Positions 9,711 through 17,380 of a stretch of DNA of 64,000 bases are shown here, one piece after another; the stretch's first letter is position 1; every line of letters begins with the position of its first letter. The notes under the pieces were generated by a model that was not told where the DNA came from, did not search any database, and saw only the letters and a program-made list of their open reading frames with translations. The DNA comes from Bacteroidetes bacterium UBA1935 (GTDB taxonomy: Bacteria; Bacteroidota; Bacteroidia; Chitinophagales; Chitinophagaceae), in assembly GCA_002337045.1 (NCBI GenBank), contig DDFF01000008.1:248001-312000 (forward strand). Reading direction: 5' to 3'. Made by a program: the position numbers and the translations under genes.

Positions 9711-10323
9711 GCAATTTTTCAAATCATTGTTAGATAAGCTCATCGCGCTGATAGGATTTGTTGTTCTGTCTCCATTGTTTCTGCTGGCAATGATATTACT
9801 TTTCATAGCTAACCATGGCAAGCCGTTTTTCTTTCAGCCCCGTCCCGGTAAGAGAGGTAGAATATTCCGCATCATAAAGTTCAAAACCATGAACGATGCA
9901 AAGGATGAAAACGGACAATTACTCTCTGATGAAAAACGCCTTACAGTAGTTGGTAAGATTGTGCGCAAAACATCTATCGATGAAATACCGCAACTGCTGA
10001 ATGTACTGATTGGAGATATGAGCCTGATAGGTCCACGTCCGTTACTCTCTGAGTACTTGCCGTTGTATAATGAACGCCAGCGCCGCAGGCATGAAGTGAA
10101 GCCAGGCATTACGGGATGGGCACAGGTTAATGGTCGTAATTCTATATCTTGGGAAGAGAAATTTGAACTCGACGTGTATTATGTCGATCATATTTCTTTC
10201 CTGCTCGATGTAAAGATATTGCTGATGACAGTAGTAAATGTATTTCGTGGCAAGGGTGTCAGTCAGGAAGGTGCAGCTACAATGGAAAAATTTAAAGGAA
10301 CACCAAAGCAACAGGCATCATGA
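9703..10323 (+). CDS. Initiating sugar-phosphate transferase (PglC/WcaJ-type bacterial sugar transferase)
   Basis: A 206-residue monotopic phosphoglycosyl transferase of the short PglC type. One N-terminal hydrophobic re-entrant helix (about residues 10-33) is followed by the catalytic domain: FKTM, the Asp-Glu pair in SIDEIPQLLNVL, GDMSLIGPRPL and PGITGWAQVNGR. These enzymes move a sugar-1-phosphate from a UDP-sugar onto undecaprenyl phosphate, the committed first step of glycan assembly at the inner membrane. The gene overlaps the upstream GT gene by 8 bases. Its TGA stop overlaps the ATG of the acetyltransferase gene (ATGA at 10320-10323). With the PglD- and PglE-like genes downstream, the first sugar is probably an N-acetylated amino-deoxy sugar such as di-N-acetylbacillosamine (inference). 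Confidence 0.94.
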   Translation: MYKQFFKSLLDKLIALIGFVVLSPLFLLAMILLFIANHGKPFFFQPRPGKRGRIFRIIKFKTMNDAKDENGQLLSDEKRLTVVGKIVRKTSIDEIPQLLNVLIGDMSLIGPRPLLSEYLPLYNERQRRRHEVKPGITGWAQVNGRNSISWEEKFELDVYYVDHISFLLDVKILLMTVVNVFRGKGVSQEGAATMEKFKGTPKQQAS

Positions 10324-10925
10324 TATTATTCGGCGCAAGTGGTCATGGTAAGGTTATTATAGATATACTGGAACTGAATGGTATAGATGATATCACCATC
10401 TGGGACGATAATGCTACTGCACCTGTATGGGATTACGAAACATCTAGGCCCGATGCAGTATCATTGGCAGATGAACCGATTATCATTTCAATCGGCAGTA
10501 ATGAAGCCCGCAAAAAAGTGGTAGAACGTCTGCCTTCTGATGCCAACTATATCGTTGCGATTCACCCGCAGGCAGTACTTGCAAGAACGGTAAGTATAGA
10601 TAACGGTACAGTCATCTTGGGCGGTGTGGTTATCAATCCCGATACTACAATCGGCAAGCACTGCATCATCAACACAAACGCATCAGTAGATCATGATTGT
10701 GAGATTGGCGACTATGTACACATATCTCCAAACGTGGCACTGTGTGGTAATATATCAATAGGTGAGGGTACGCATATTGGTGCCGGCACTGTAGTAATAC
10801 CCGGAAAGAAAATAGGCAAGTGGTGTGTGATAGGTGCGGGTAGTGTAATAATAGAAGACGTTCCTGATTATGCTACAGTAGTAGGTAATCCGGGTCGCGT
10901 CATTAAAACTTCAAAGAAAGATTAG
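10320..10925 (+). CDS. PglD/NeuD-like sugar O/N-acetyltransferase
   Basis: A 201-residue protein with the PglD/NeuD layout. A small N-terminal Rossmann-like UDP-sugar-binding domain starts MILFGASGHGKVIIDIL. A C-terminal left-handed beta-helix of hexapeptide repeats (about residues 85-195) follows. The segment NTNASVDHDCEIGD contains the histidine expected to act as general base in PglD. The enzyme would acetylate the 4-amino group of a UDP-amino-sugar made by the neighbouring aminotransferase, using acetyl-CoA. It overlaps the sugar transferase stop by 4 bases and is followed after 6 bases by the aminotransferase gene. O-acetylation is the alternative. Confidence 0.9.
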   Translation: MILFGASGHGKVIIDILELNGIDDITIWDDNATAPVWDYETSRPDAVSLADEPIIISIGSNEARKKVVERLPSDANYIVAIHPQAVLARTVSIDNGTVILGGVVINPDTTIGKHCIINTNASVDHDCEIGDYVHISPNVALCGNISIGEGTHIGAGTVVIPGKKIGKWCVIGAGSVIIEDVPDYATVVGNPGRVIKTSKKD

Positions 10926-10931
10926 CGATAC

Positions 10932-12059
10932 ATGAATTCAAAAATCTGGCTTTCATCTCCGCACATGGGTGGTACAGAGCTTAGCTACATCCACGAGGCT
11001 TTTGATACAAATTGGGTAGCACCACTTGGCCCCAATGTCGATAATTTCGAGAAAGACATTACGGCATTTCTGAAGGAAGATGTGCATGTTGCAGCGCTTA
11101 GTTCAGGTACGGCTGCATTGCATCTTGCATTGGTATTGGCAGGTGTACAGGCAGGCGATGAAGTTATTTGCCAGAGCATGACGTTCTCTGCATCTGCTAA
11201 TCCAATCGCATACCTCGGTGCAATACCCGTATTTGTAGATAGCGAGTCCGAGACAATGAACATGTCTCCCGCGTTGCTGGAACAGGCCATTCAGGACAGG
11301 ATAGCGAAAGGGAAAACACCCAAGGCAATCATACCGGTACACCTGTATGGTATGCCTGCTAAGATAAATGAGATACAAGCCATAGCGGATAAGTATGGCA
11401 TTGCCGTGATTGAAGACGCTGCAGAGGCTTTAGGTTCTTATGTAGATGGTAAGATGTGCGGCACTTATGGTGTCATCAGTGCATTGTCTTTCAATGGCAA
11501 TAAAATCATTACCACATCCGGCGGCGGTGCATTGGTTGCACACAGCAAAGAGCTGACACAGAAAGCTACCTTCCTTGCTACACAGGCACGCGATGCTGCT
11601 CCGCATTACGAGCACTCGCATATTGGCTACAACTACCGCATGAGCAATATTTGTGCAGGCATAGGTCGGGGACAAATGGAAGTATTGGTTAAGCGTGTTG
11701 AACAACGCAGAGCGATATACAACAGGTACTACGACAAAATGAAAAACCTGAAGGGCGTATCTTTTGTAGATGAGCCTGCAGGCTATTTCAGCAACAGGTG
11801 GCTAACTACTATTTTGATAGACCCTGCAAGTGGTATAACAAGAGAAATACTGCGCCTAGCTTTAGAGCAAGACAATATAGAATCCCGCCCGTTGTGGAAG
11901 CCTATGCACATGCAACCAATATTTGCCGACGCTCCTTTCTATGGCGATGGTACATCGGAGCGATTATTCCGCGATGGGCTCTGTCTGCCTTCCGGTTCTA
12001 ATCTTACAGATGCAGACTTCGAACGCATATTCAAAGTGATAAATGCCGTATTTGCTTAG
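10932..12059 (+). CDS. DegT/DnrJ/EryC1-family sugar aminotransferase (PglE-like)
   Basis: A 375-residue PLP-dependent sugar aminotransferase. The N-terminus has GTELSYIHEAFDTNWVAPLGPNV in shorter conserved pieces, then SSGTAALHLAL. The cofactor region has VIEDAAEALGS, and SFNGNKIITTSGGGALV supplies the lysine that forms the internal aldimine. The C-terminal RPLWKPMHMQP is also conserved. It converts a UDP-4-keto-6-deoxy sugar to the 4-amino sugar, usually with glutamate as donor. The matching dehydratase (PglF type) is not in this window. It is the last gene of the glycan operon; the strong hairpin at 12081-12110 follows 21 bases after the stop. Confidence 0.93.
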   Translation: MNSKIWLSSPHMGGTELSYIHEAFDTNWVAPLGPNVDNFEKDITAFLKEDVHVAALSSGTAALHLALVLAGVQAGDEVICQSMTFSASANPIAYLGAIPVFVDSESETMNMSPALLEQAIQDRIAKGKTPKAIIPVHLYGMPAKINEIQAIADKYGIAVIEDAAEALGSYVDGKMCGTYGVISALSFNGNKIITTSGGGALVAHSKELTQKATFLATQARDAAPHYEHSHIGYNYRMSNICAGIGRGQMEVLVKRVEQRRAIYNRYYDKMKNLKGVSFVDEPAGYFSNRWLTTILIDPASGITREILRLALEQDNIESRPLWKPMHMQPIFADAPFYGDGTSERLFRDGLCLPSGSNLTDADFERIFKVINAVFA

Positions 12060-12080
12060 CAGATACTTACACATAAAAAG

Positions 12081-12110
12081 AGAAGCCCCGTTCTATAGAA
12101 CGGGGCTTCT
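12081..12110. terminator. Perfect hairpin closing the glycan operon
   Basis: A 15-bp perfect inverted repeat (AGAAGCCCCGTTCTA and its complement) lies 21 bases after the aminotransferase stop and 22 bases from the stop of the convergent DUF3098 gene. It has T/A-rich flanks on both sides, so it can end transcripts from both directions. Confidence 0.85.
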
Positions 12111-12132
12111 TCGTTATAAAGCAGTTTTTTAA

Positions 12133-12405
12133 TTAAGCTTGGTTAGCAGGCTTCTTCATGATAGCATATACTTCTATCGCAAAGCCCAAAAGTATCAGCA
12201 GTGGTGCAACAGTGATGCGTGTTGTGCTGTAAACTTCGTCGTAGTTGAATTTATGCGGGTCAGGGCTTTTGCCACCGGACATCAGCATGAAGCCGATAAG
12301 TATTACAACAACACCAGCTATCATCCACATATAATTGCCTTTATCAAACAGGAAAGTCTGGTTGCCTTTAGGTGTTAAATCTTTTGTTGTTTTAGTTATT
12401 GCCAT
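12133..12405 (-). CDS. DUF3098 family small membrane protein
   Basis: A 90-residue protein with two transmembrane segments (about residues 27-43 and 66-83) separated by a short loop with SGGKSPDPHKFNYDEVYS. This is the DUF3098 signature found across Bacteroidota next to ftsX. Its function is not known. Transcribed from ftsX, 25 bases downstream of it, it probably assists FtsX or envelope synthesis at the division site (inference from conserved synteny). The undecaprenyl-diphosphatase gene that often follows in relatives is absent here; the glycan operon lies there instead. Confidence 0.88.
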   Translation of the reverse strand: MAITKTTKDLTPKGNQTFLFDKGNYMWMIAGVVVILIGFMLMSGGKSPDPHKFNYDEVYSTTRITVAPLLILLGFAIEVYAIMKKPANQA

Positions 12406-12430
12406 AGCTTACAATATTAGGAAAGAATTT

Positions 12431-13288
12431 TTAATAAAGGTCGTCAACATGCATTTTTAAATACTTCACTACAGAGCGGTGCGTGCTCAGCAGCGATATC
12501 AGTACACCCAGCACTATCATACCGAATATCAGCGTGAATAGCAGAGCAGGCTCGCGCAACGCTTTGATTGGCGGGAACTGGCTCTCAGCAAAAGAGATGA
12601 CCAACCACAGCCCAATAGCAGATATCACACCGCTTATCAAACCATTCAGTATCGCGCGTTTATCAAACGGGCGAGATATGAAGTAGCGTGTAGCACCCAC
12701 CATCTGCATAGTCTTAATCAGGAAGCGGTTGCTGAACATAGCAAGGCGTACGGTATTGTCTATCAGTATAGCCACTACTACAAACAGCAGCAGCGATATG
12801 CCACCCAATATCAGTCCTATCTTTCTGAAATTACTGTTGATATTATCTACAATTGTATTCGGATAAGCAACATCGCGCACAATATTGCTCTGCATTGCAA
12901 ACGCTCTGATTTTTACCAGGCTGTCTTTATTTACATATGCCGAATGCAGATTGAGCGATATAGAAGCATACAGCGGGTTAAAGTCCAGCAGCTCAGAAAA
13001 ATCCTCACCACCTTCCTCAAAAAACTTTTTCGCAGCTTCTTCTTTGGTAATGATGGTAGCCTTTTTGGTAAAAGGCTGATTGTCCAGAATCATTTTCATT
13101 TTCTGGATGTTTTCTGTACGGGTATTATCGTGCAGTATCACATCCACCTGTATATCTTCTTTAAATACACGGCTCAGCGCACGCCCGTTTATCATCAGCC
13201 AACCCAGGTTGCCCAGCAGGAATAATACCAGTGAGATACCTATGATGGCATATATATATGATGGTTTTGCTTTTTTTACGGCAGACAT
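12431..13288 (-). CDS. ftsX: Cell division protein FtsX
   Basis: A 285-residue FtsX-type permease. One N-terminal membrane helix (about residues 11-33) is followed by a periplasmic domain of about 130 residues and three C-terminal helices (about 165-185, 215-235, 245-265), the canonical FtsX topology. The conserved stretch KTMQMVGATRYFISRPF lies between helices 2 and 3, and the protein ends with short YLKMHVDDLY. With the FtsE ATPase (not in this window) it relays division signals to periplasmic peptidoglycan hydrolases. A TATTTTTG -7 box lies 17 bases upstream of the ATG. DUF3098 follows in the same operon. Confidence 0.92.
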   Translation of the reverse strand: MSAVKKAKPSYIYAIIGISLVLFLLGNLGWLMINGRALSRVFKEDIQVDVILHDNTRTENIQKMKMILDNQPFTKKATIITKEEAAKKFFEEGGEDFSELLDFNPLYASISLNLHSAYVNKDSLVKIRAFAMQSNIVRDVAYPNTIVDNINSNFRKIGLILGGISLLLFVVVAILIDNTVRLAMFSNRFLIKTMQMVGATRYFISRPFDKRAILNGLISGVISAIGLWLVISFAESQFPPIKALREPALLFTLIFGMIVLGVLISLLSTHRSVVKYLKMHVDDLY

Positions 13289-13305
13289 TCAATTTCCTTA
13301 TCGCT

Positions 13306-13313
13306 CAAAAATA
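13306..13313 (-). promoter_or_regulatory. TAnnTTTG -7 box for ftsX
   Basis: The minus strand reads TATTTTTG, matching the Bacteroidota -7 consensus, 17 bases upstream of the ftsX ATG. No clear TTTG -33 box is visible. Confidence 0.55.
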
Positions 13314-13439
13314 TAAAAATAAGGCAGAAAACGGGGGGCTAATACCTATTTTACTATGCATTTAACAATTTCATTTATGTCGTTGCGTTATATACCAAAC
13401 CAACATTTATCTATTTTAGCCAACGAATCAACTTAACAC

Positions 13440-14573
13440 ATGCAGGATTTAACCCATTTCTTTGCCAACAGGCATTTTATTGAAACCAAACCAACAGGTA
13501 CTTACCAGTCTATGAAGCTAGGGGCCAACATACAATTTGCTACGCTGGACAATTTTGACTGGGACGATGCAGAGATAGTTATTATTGGTTGCGGCGAACA
13601 AAGAGGTGAGAATGAAGAACTTGGCTATAGCAACGGGCCCGATGCCATTCGTGAGGAATTGTATAAAATGTTCTCCTGGCACCCTGCGGTAAAAATTACC
13701 GATGCAGGCAATATTCTGGAAGGTGCAGGCCTTGGCGATTCGCGCGCGGCATTGCGTACTGTATTGCACGAGTTGGAACAAGCAGGCAAAACAGTCATAG
13801 TACTCGGGGGCTCTCACGACCTGACACTGCAGCAATACGAAGCATTCAAGAAATCTGAAAAAATGATTAATGCAACGGTAGCCGATATGCTGATAGACCT
13901 TGATGAGGAAGAAGCCGTAACATCGCGCAGCTTCCTGATGGATATGCTGACAGGGCAGCCCAACTTCATAACACACTACAGCCACATTGGTTTCCAGAGC
14001 TATTACGCCCACCCGCGTATGCTGGAAACACTGGATAAACTTCGTTTCGATTTCTTCCGCCTGGGTAAGGTGCGCGAGCATTTTGAAGATGTAGAACCTG
14101 TGCTGCGCAACAGCCACATGTTCAGCTTCGATATGTCTGCTGTAAGGTATAGCGACGCACCTGTAAATGTAAACGGCTCTCCGAACGGCTTTACGGGCGA
14201 TGAGGCTTGCATACTGACTCGCTATGCAGGTATGGGTACCAACCTCAGTTCTTTCGGCATCTATGGCTACGACCCTAAGCACGATGTGCATAATATGACA
14301 GCCAAGCTCATATCGCAGATGATATGGTATTTTATAGATGGCTATCTGGTGCGCAAATCTGAGGCTAAACTGACTGACCACGAAGAGTTTATATCATTCC
14401 ACGTGGCATTTACAGAAAACGAAACGGTATTCCTGAAGAGCAAACGTACCAACCGCTGGTGGATGAAGCTGCCAAACGGTTCTTACGTGCCATGTTCTTA
14501 CAACGACTATATAGCTGCCAGCAATGATGAAATACCAGAACGCTGGCTGCGCGAACAGGAACGTCTTATCTGA
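13440..14573 (+). CDS. Arginase/agmatinase/formiminoglutamase-family protein (formimidoylglutamase-like, altered metal site)
   Basis: A 377-residue ureohydrolase-fold protein of the long Bacteroidota type annotated as formimidoylglutamase. Family landmarks are IVIIGCGEQRGENEELG, VIVLGGSHDLTLQ (His126), MLIDLDEEE (150-158) and FSFDMSAVR. In active arginases the metal ligands sit in GGDHS, DAHxD and SFDxDxxDP. Here the second motif reads D153-L-D155-E-E157 (His to Asp, Asp to Glu) and the third reads Asp-Met-Ser (second Asp lost). Whether it still hydrolyses formiminoglutamate or another guanidino compound is uncertain. It is a single gene with no histidine-degradation neighbours, ended by a hairpin at 14611-14635. 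Confidence 0.75.
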   Translation: MQDLTHFFANRHFIETKPTGTYQSMKLGANIQFATLDNFDWDDAEIVIIGCGEQRGENEELGYSNGPDAIREELYKMFSWHPAVKITDAGNILEGAGLGDSRAALRTVLHELEQAGKTVIVLGGSHDLTLQQYEAFKKSEKMINATVADMLIDLDEEEAVTSRSFLMDMLTGQPNFITHYSHIGFQSYYAHPRMLETLDKLRFDFFRLGKVREHFEDVEPVLRNSHMFSFDMSAVRYSDAPVNVNGSPNGFTGDEACILTRYAGMGTNLSSFGIYGYDPKHDVHNMTAKLISQMIWYFIDGYLVRKSEAKLTDHEEFISFHVAFTENETVFLKSKRTNRWWMKLPNGSYVPCSYNDYIAASNDEIPERWLREQERLI

Positions 14574-14594
14574 TAGTATTTGACACAAATAACG

Positions 14595-14602
14595 TATTTT
14601 TG
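14595..14602 (+). promoter_or_regulatory. TAnnTTTG -7 box, probable hflX promoter
   Basis: TATTTTTG fits the -7 consensus and lies between the upstream stop (14573) and hflX (ATG at 14648). A transcript from here would start just before the hairpin at 14611-14635, which would then be a 5'-leader stem of the hflX mRNA as well as the upstream terminator. Confidence 0.5.
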
Positions 14603-14610
14603 TATGCAGA

Positions 14611-14635
14611 ACCATCCGCTTAGCGGGTGGTTTTT
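14611..14635 (+). terminator. Hairpin with T-run after the arginase-family gene
   Basis: ACCATCCGC pairs with GCGGGTGGT (one G-U pair) around a 3-base loop, followed by a T-rich run. This supports termination of the upstream gene and argues against any hflX start inside it. Confidence 0.75.
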
Positions 14636-14647
14636 GTTTCTGACAAG

Positions 14648-15835
14648 ATGATTGAGAATAAGAACATTATTAAAAACGAGGAGAAGGCTGTACTGGTAGG
14701 TTTGGTGCACAAAACACAAACCGAAGTGCAGACGATGGAGTATTTGGCAGAGCTGGCGTTTCTTGCAGAGACTGCCGGTGCCGAAACTGTGAAGTCTTTT
14801 ATACAAAAGCTACCGCACCCTGATAGTAAAACCTTTGTTGGTAAAGGTAAAATAGAAGAGATACGCGAGTTTGTGAAGGCTAAGGGTGTAAACCTGGTAA
14901 TATTCGATGACGAGCTTACAGGTTCGCAGATAGGTAATATCACCGATGCTATTGGCGTAAAGGTGATAGACCGAAGCGATCTTATCCTCGACATATTTGC
15001 CCGCCGTGCCAAGACAGCGCAGGCAAAAGTGCAGGTAGAGTTGGCACAGTATCAATACATACTGCCGCGTCTGCGTGGTATGTGGAAACACCTTGAGCGT
15101 CAGGGTGGTGGTATCGGTTCGCGTGGTCCGGGTGAAACGGAGATTGAAACGGACCGTCGTATAGTAAAGGATAAAATCTCCCTGCTGCGTCGCCGCCTTG
15201 CAGAGATAGACAAGCAGGCTGCTACACAAAGACAGGAGCGTGGTACATATATACGCGTAGCATTGGTGGGCTATACCAACGTAGGTAAAAGCACGCTGAT
15301 GACTTTGCTTACAAAGTCTGAAGTATTTGCAGAGAACAAACTCTTTGCAACGCTCGATACAACTACGCGCAAAGTGGTGTATGAACAAACGCCTTTTCTG
15401 CTGAGCGATACGGTAGGTTTCATACGCAAACTGCCACACCATCTGGTAGAAAGCTTTAAGAGTACGCTGGATGAAGTGCGCGAGGCTGATTGTTTGCTAC
15501 ACGTGGTAGATATTTCTCACCCCGCATACGAAGACCAGATGGGGGTAGTGAATAAGACACTGCAGGATATCAAAGCATTCGACAAGCCAATCGTTACTAT
15601 CTTTAACAAGATGGACCTGTACGAAGAGCGTACGTTTGATGAATGGCTGGATAGCGAAGTGAAAGAAGACCTGCTGCGCCAATTGAAATCTCGTTGGGAA
15701 CATGAAACAGGTGGCCGTTGTGTATTTGTATCGGCTACAGAGCGCCGTAATATAGACGCACTCCGCCAGAACATACTTGACAAGGTAAAGGAACTATACG
15801 CCGAACGCTATCCATACCTTACACAGTTTTATTAA
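14648..15835 (+). CDS. hflX: GTPase HflX
   Basis: A ribosome-associated GTPase of about 395 residues. The N-terminal HflX domain contains PDSKTFVGKGKIEEI and GVNLVIFDDELTGSQ, followed by GMWKHLERQGGGIGSRGPGE, typical of the family. The G domain has the P-loop GYTNVGKST, the DTVGFI switch (G3) and NKMD (G4). HflX splits stalled or inactive 70S ribosomes and rescues them after stress. I chose the ATG at 14648: the GTG at 14627 would start inside the terminator-like hairpin, and the family starts near this ATG. A hairpin with T-run at 15841-15869 ends the gene. Confidence 0.95.
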   Translation: MIENKNIIKNEEKAVLVGLVHKTQTEVQTMEYLAELAFLAETAGAETVKSFIQKLPHPDSKTFVGKGKIEEIREFVKAKGVNLVIFDDELTGSQIGNITDAIGVKVIDRSDLILDIFARRAKTAQAKVQVELAQYQYILPRLRGMWKHLERQGGGIGSRGPGETEIETDRRIVKDKISLLRRRLAEIDKQAATQRQERGTYIRVALVGYTNVGKSTLMTLLTKSEVFAENKLFATLDTTTRKVVYEQTPFLLSDTVGFIRKLPHHLVESFKSTLDEVREADCLLHVVDISHPAYEDQMGVVNKTLQDIKAFDKPIVTIFNKMDLYEERTFDEWLDSEVKEDLLRQLKSRWEHETGGRCVFVSATERRNIDALRQNILDKVKELYAERYPYLTQFY

Positions 15836-15840
15836 TACAG

Positions 15841-15869
15841 ATACGCTATTGTTTCAATAGCGTATTTTT
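15841..15869 (+). terminator. Hairpin terminator of hflX
   Basis: ATACGCTATTG and CAATAGCGTAT form a perfect 11-bp stem with a TTT loop, followed by a T-run, 5 bases after the hflX stop. Confidence 0.85.
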
Positions 15870-16303
15870 CTTTTAAAGAATGTAGTTCTGTTTTTTTACA
15901 ATTATTTATTGTAAATTTGCACTATCTTTTATTGGCCGGTTCTTTGACATAAACCCTCTATCCCATTGTGAAGTCAATATATTTTTTTCATTAAGCTATT
16001 GTTGCCTGTTTTAGCCAATGGTTAAACATTTTCGTAACAATGAAACAAAAAACGCTTATTGAAAAACTGCAACAAACTGCAACAATTTCATCAAATAGCA
16101 TTATCGTTCAATCAGTTACAGAGTGTATAAAATTTTAAATAGTCTTTGTTGTCATCAATCCGTAACCGTTTGTAACCATTTTTCACAAGCCTTTTAATCC
16201 TTGTTGTAAAAATTATATATCACAAAACTGCTATTCCTTCTCGCAAAAAAATGTTTTAACTTTCTAAGTATCGAGTTTAGAACCCCCTAAAAAAGCGACC
16301 TGA
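15870..16303. other. AT-rich intergenic region without a recognised gene
   Basis: This is the only gene-free stretch over 300 bases. It is AT-rich with short repeats: CTGCAACAAA/CTGCAACAAT near 16066-16087, and several GTAAC words at 16034, 16156 and 16168. A TAAATTTG -7 box lies at 15912-15919. A 32-codon frame at 16040-16138 (MKQKTLIEKLQQ...) is possible but has no support beyond being open. I recognise no structured RNA. It may be a long leader for the small gene at 16304 or hold an unannotated small RNA. Confidence 0.5.
15912..15919 (+). promoter_or_regulatory. TAnnTTTG -7 box in the long intergenic region
   Basis: TAAATTTG matches the -7 consensus. It is about 385 bases upstream of the next start codon (16304), so a transcript from here would have an unusually long leader or be non-coding. 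No convincing -33 TTTG is visible. Confidence 0.4.
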
Positions 16304-16546
16304 ATGAAGCAGACATCCAGAGAATTGTTAGTAACTACCAAGGCTGCACGGCATTGGCAAGACGACTTCGACCAACGGGTCGAAGAGCTGATGGCAGTAG
16401 TAAACAAAGTAGATACAGACGAGCAGGTAGAACACGCATCTGAATTAATGGACGTGTATCGCTCTAAGAGCAAAGCCAAAAAACAGAAAAGAAAAAAGGC
16501 CGATCCTGCCGACCGACCTTTTGAGTTTCTTGTATTTCGTAACTGA
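16304..16546 (+). CDS. Small charged hypothetical protein
   Basis: An 80-residue product I do not recognise. It is hydrophilic and mostly predicted helical. The first half contains ARHWQDDFDQRVEELMAVVN; near residues 53-66 there is a strongly basic run (RSKSKAKKQKRKKAD), and it ends with PADRPFEFLVFRN. No signal peptide or membrane segment is visible. The basic tail suggests nucleic acid or ribosome binding, but that is only an inference. It converges on the DUF2461 gene with a single base between the two stops. Codon use resembles the neighbours. The opposite-strand frame at 16264-16479 is less plausible (Ser/Cys-rich, no start context). Confidence 0.5.
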   Translation: MKQTSRELLVTTKAARHWQDDFDQRVEELMAVVNKVDTDEQVEHASELMDVYRSKSKAKKQKRKKADPADRPFEFLVFRN

Positions 16547-16547
16547 T

Positions 16548-17207
16548 TTAATCCAGCGACCTATTGAGAAAATCTACTAATGGTTTCATTTCTGTAAACA
16601 ACTTTACCACTTTCGAAACTGCCGTTTTTGAAGTGTAGTCCGCATCATCCATGGGGATGCTTACTATCACGCTTTTCATTTTAAGGAATTCTATTGCAGG
16701 GTTATCTGCCGTATAGCCCTGTGGAATGGTCTTCAATGTTTCTCCTTCCCATTTATTGAACAGCTTTTTGAAGCTGGCTTTGTTGATGATGCCTTGAAAC
16801 TCCTTGAAGTTATAGTCCAGCTCCTGACGCACTTTTTTCAGCACGGGGCCTTCGGGCATCCACATACCGCCTGCGAGAAACGACTTGCCGCCCGGCTGCA
16901 GGTGCATGTAATAACCCGCATCGGGCGACTTTTTGCCTCCGCGGCTCATATAGGCACCAAAATTAGCTTTGTACGGAGACTTGTCTTTGGCAAAGCGTAC
17001 ATCCCTGAATATGCGGAAGATGGAGTCTTTGGCCTTGTGTTCTGCAAGTCGTGGTTCCAGCTTGGTCAGTTCTGCATATACAGCCGTTACAAAAGCTTCA
17101 TAATCAGCTTTGGCAGCCTCGTATAGTTTGCGGTTCTTGTCGAACCATTCTTTGTTGTTATTCTTTTCCAGCTTCTTCAGGAAGTCGATGGTGGCTTGTT
17201 GCAGCAT
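16548..17207 (-). CDS. DUF2461 family protein
   Basis: A 219-residue soluble protein matching DUF2461 (TIGR02453). Landmarks are NNKEWFDKNRKLYEAAKADYE, IFRDVRFAKDKSPYKANFGA in two pieces, and PDAGYYMHLQPGGKSFLAGGMWMP. The family is widespread in Bacteroidota and other bacteria and has no established biochemical function. It is a single gene with its own upstream region (17208-17380), shared divergently with dxr. No signal peptide is present, so it should be cytoplasmic. Confidence 0.9.
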   Translation of the reverse strand: MLQQATIDFLKKLEKNNNKEWFDKNRKLYEAAKADYEAFVTAVYAELTKLEPRLAEHKAKDSIFRIFRDVRFAKDKSPYKANFGAYMSRGGKKSPDAGYYMHLQPGGKSFLAGGMWMPEGPVLKKVRQELDYNFKEFQGIINKASFKKLFNKWEGETLKTIPQGYTADNPAIEFLKMKSVIVSIPMDDADYTSKTAVSKVVKLFTEMKPLVDFLNRSLD

Positions 17208-17334
17208 AGCTGATACGGATGTTAATATTTATTGAAATGATGTTAGCCATTACGAATATAAAACATATTGCCATTAGCTTTGAAGATGCTCTAATAAACA
17301 TGTGTTAAATGCCCGATAACTGGGGCTGTTTGCA

Positions 17335-17342
17335 TACCTTTG
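17335..17342 (+). promoter_or_regulatory. TAnnTTTG -7 box for dxr
   Basis: TACCTTTG matches the -7 consensus, 38 bases upstream of the dxr ATG. The -33 region is not clear. Confidence 0.5.
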
Positions 17343-17380
17343 AGCATCTGAAAAGTAAACACATTAATATTTAATACATA

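Noticed and set aside
13518..14381. Long antisense frame (287 codons) opposite the arginase-family gene
   Set aside because: It has no recognisable domain, its Cys/His/Tyr-rich composition is typical of antisense frames here, and the sense gene has clear family motifs.
14627..14647. GTG start for hflX seven codons upstream of the ATG
   Set aside because: It lies inside a terminator-like hairpin, and the extra residues do not match the family; ATG 14648 was used.
16264..16479. Minus-strand 71-codon frame opposite the small gene at 16304
   Set aside because: Composition is Ser/Thr/Cys-rich as expected of an antisense frame, and the plus-strand frame has the more protein-like composition.
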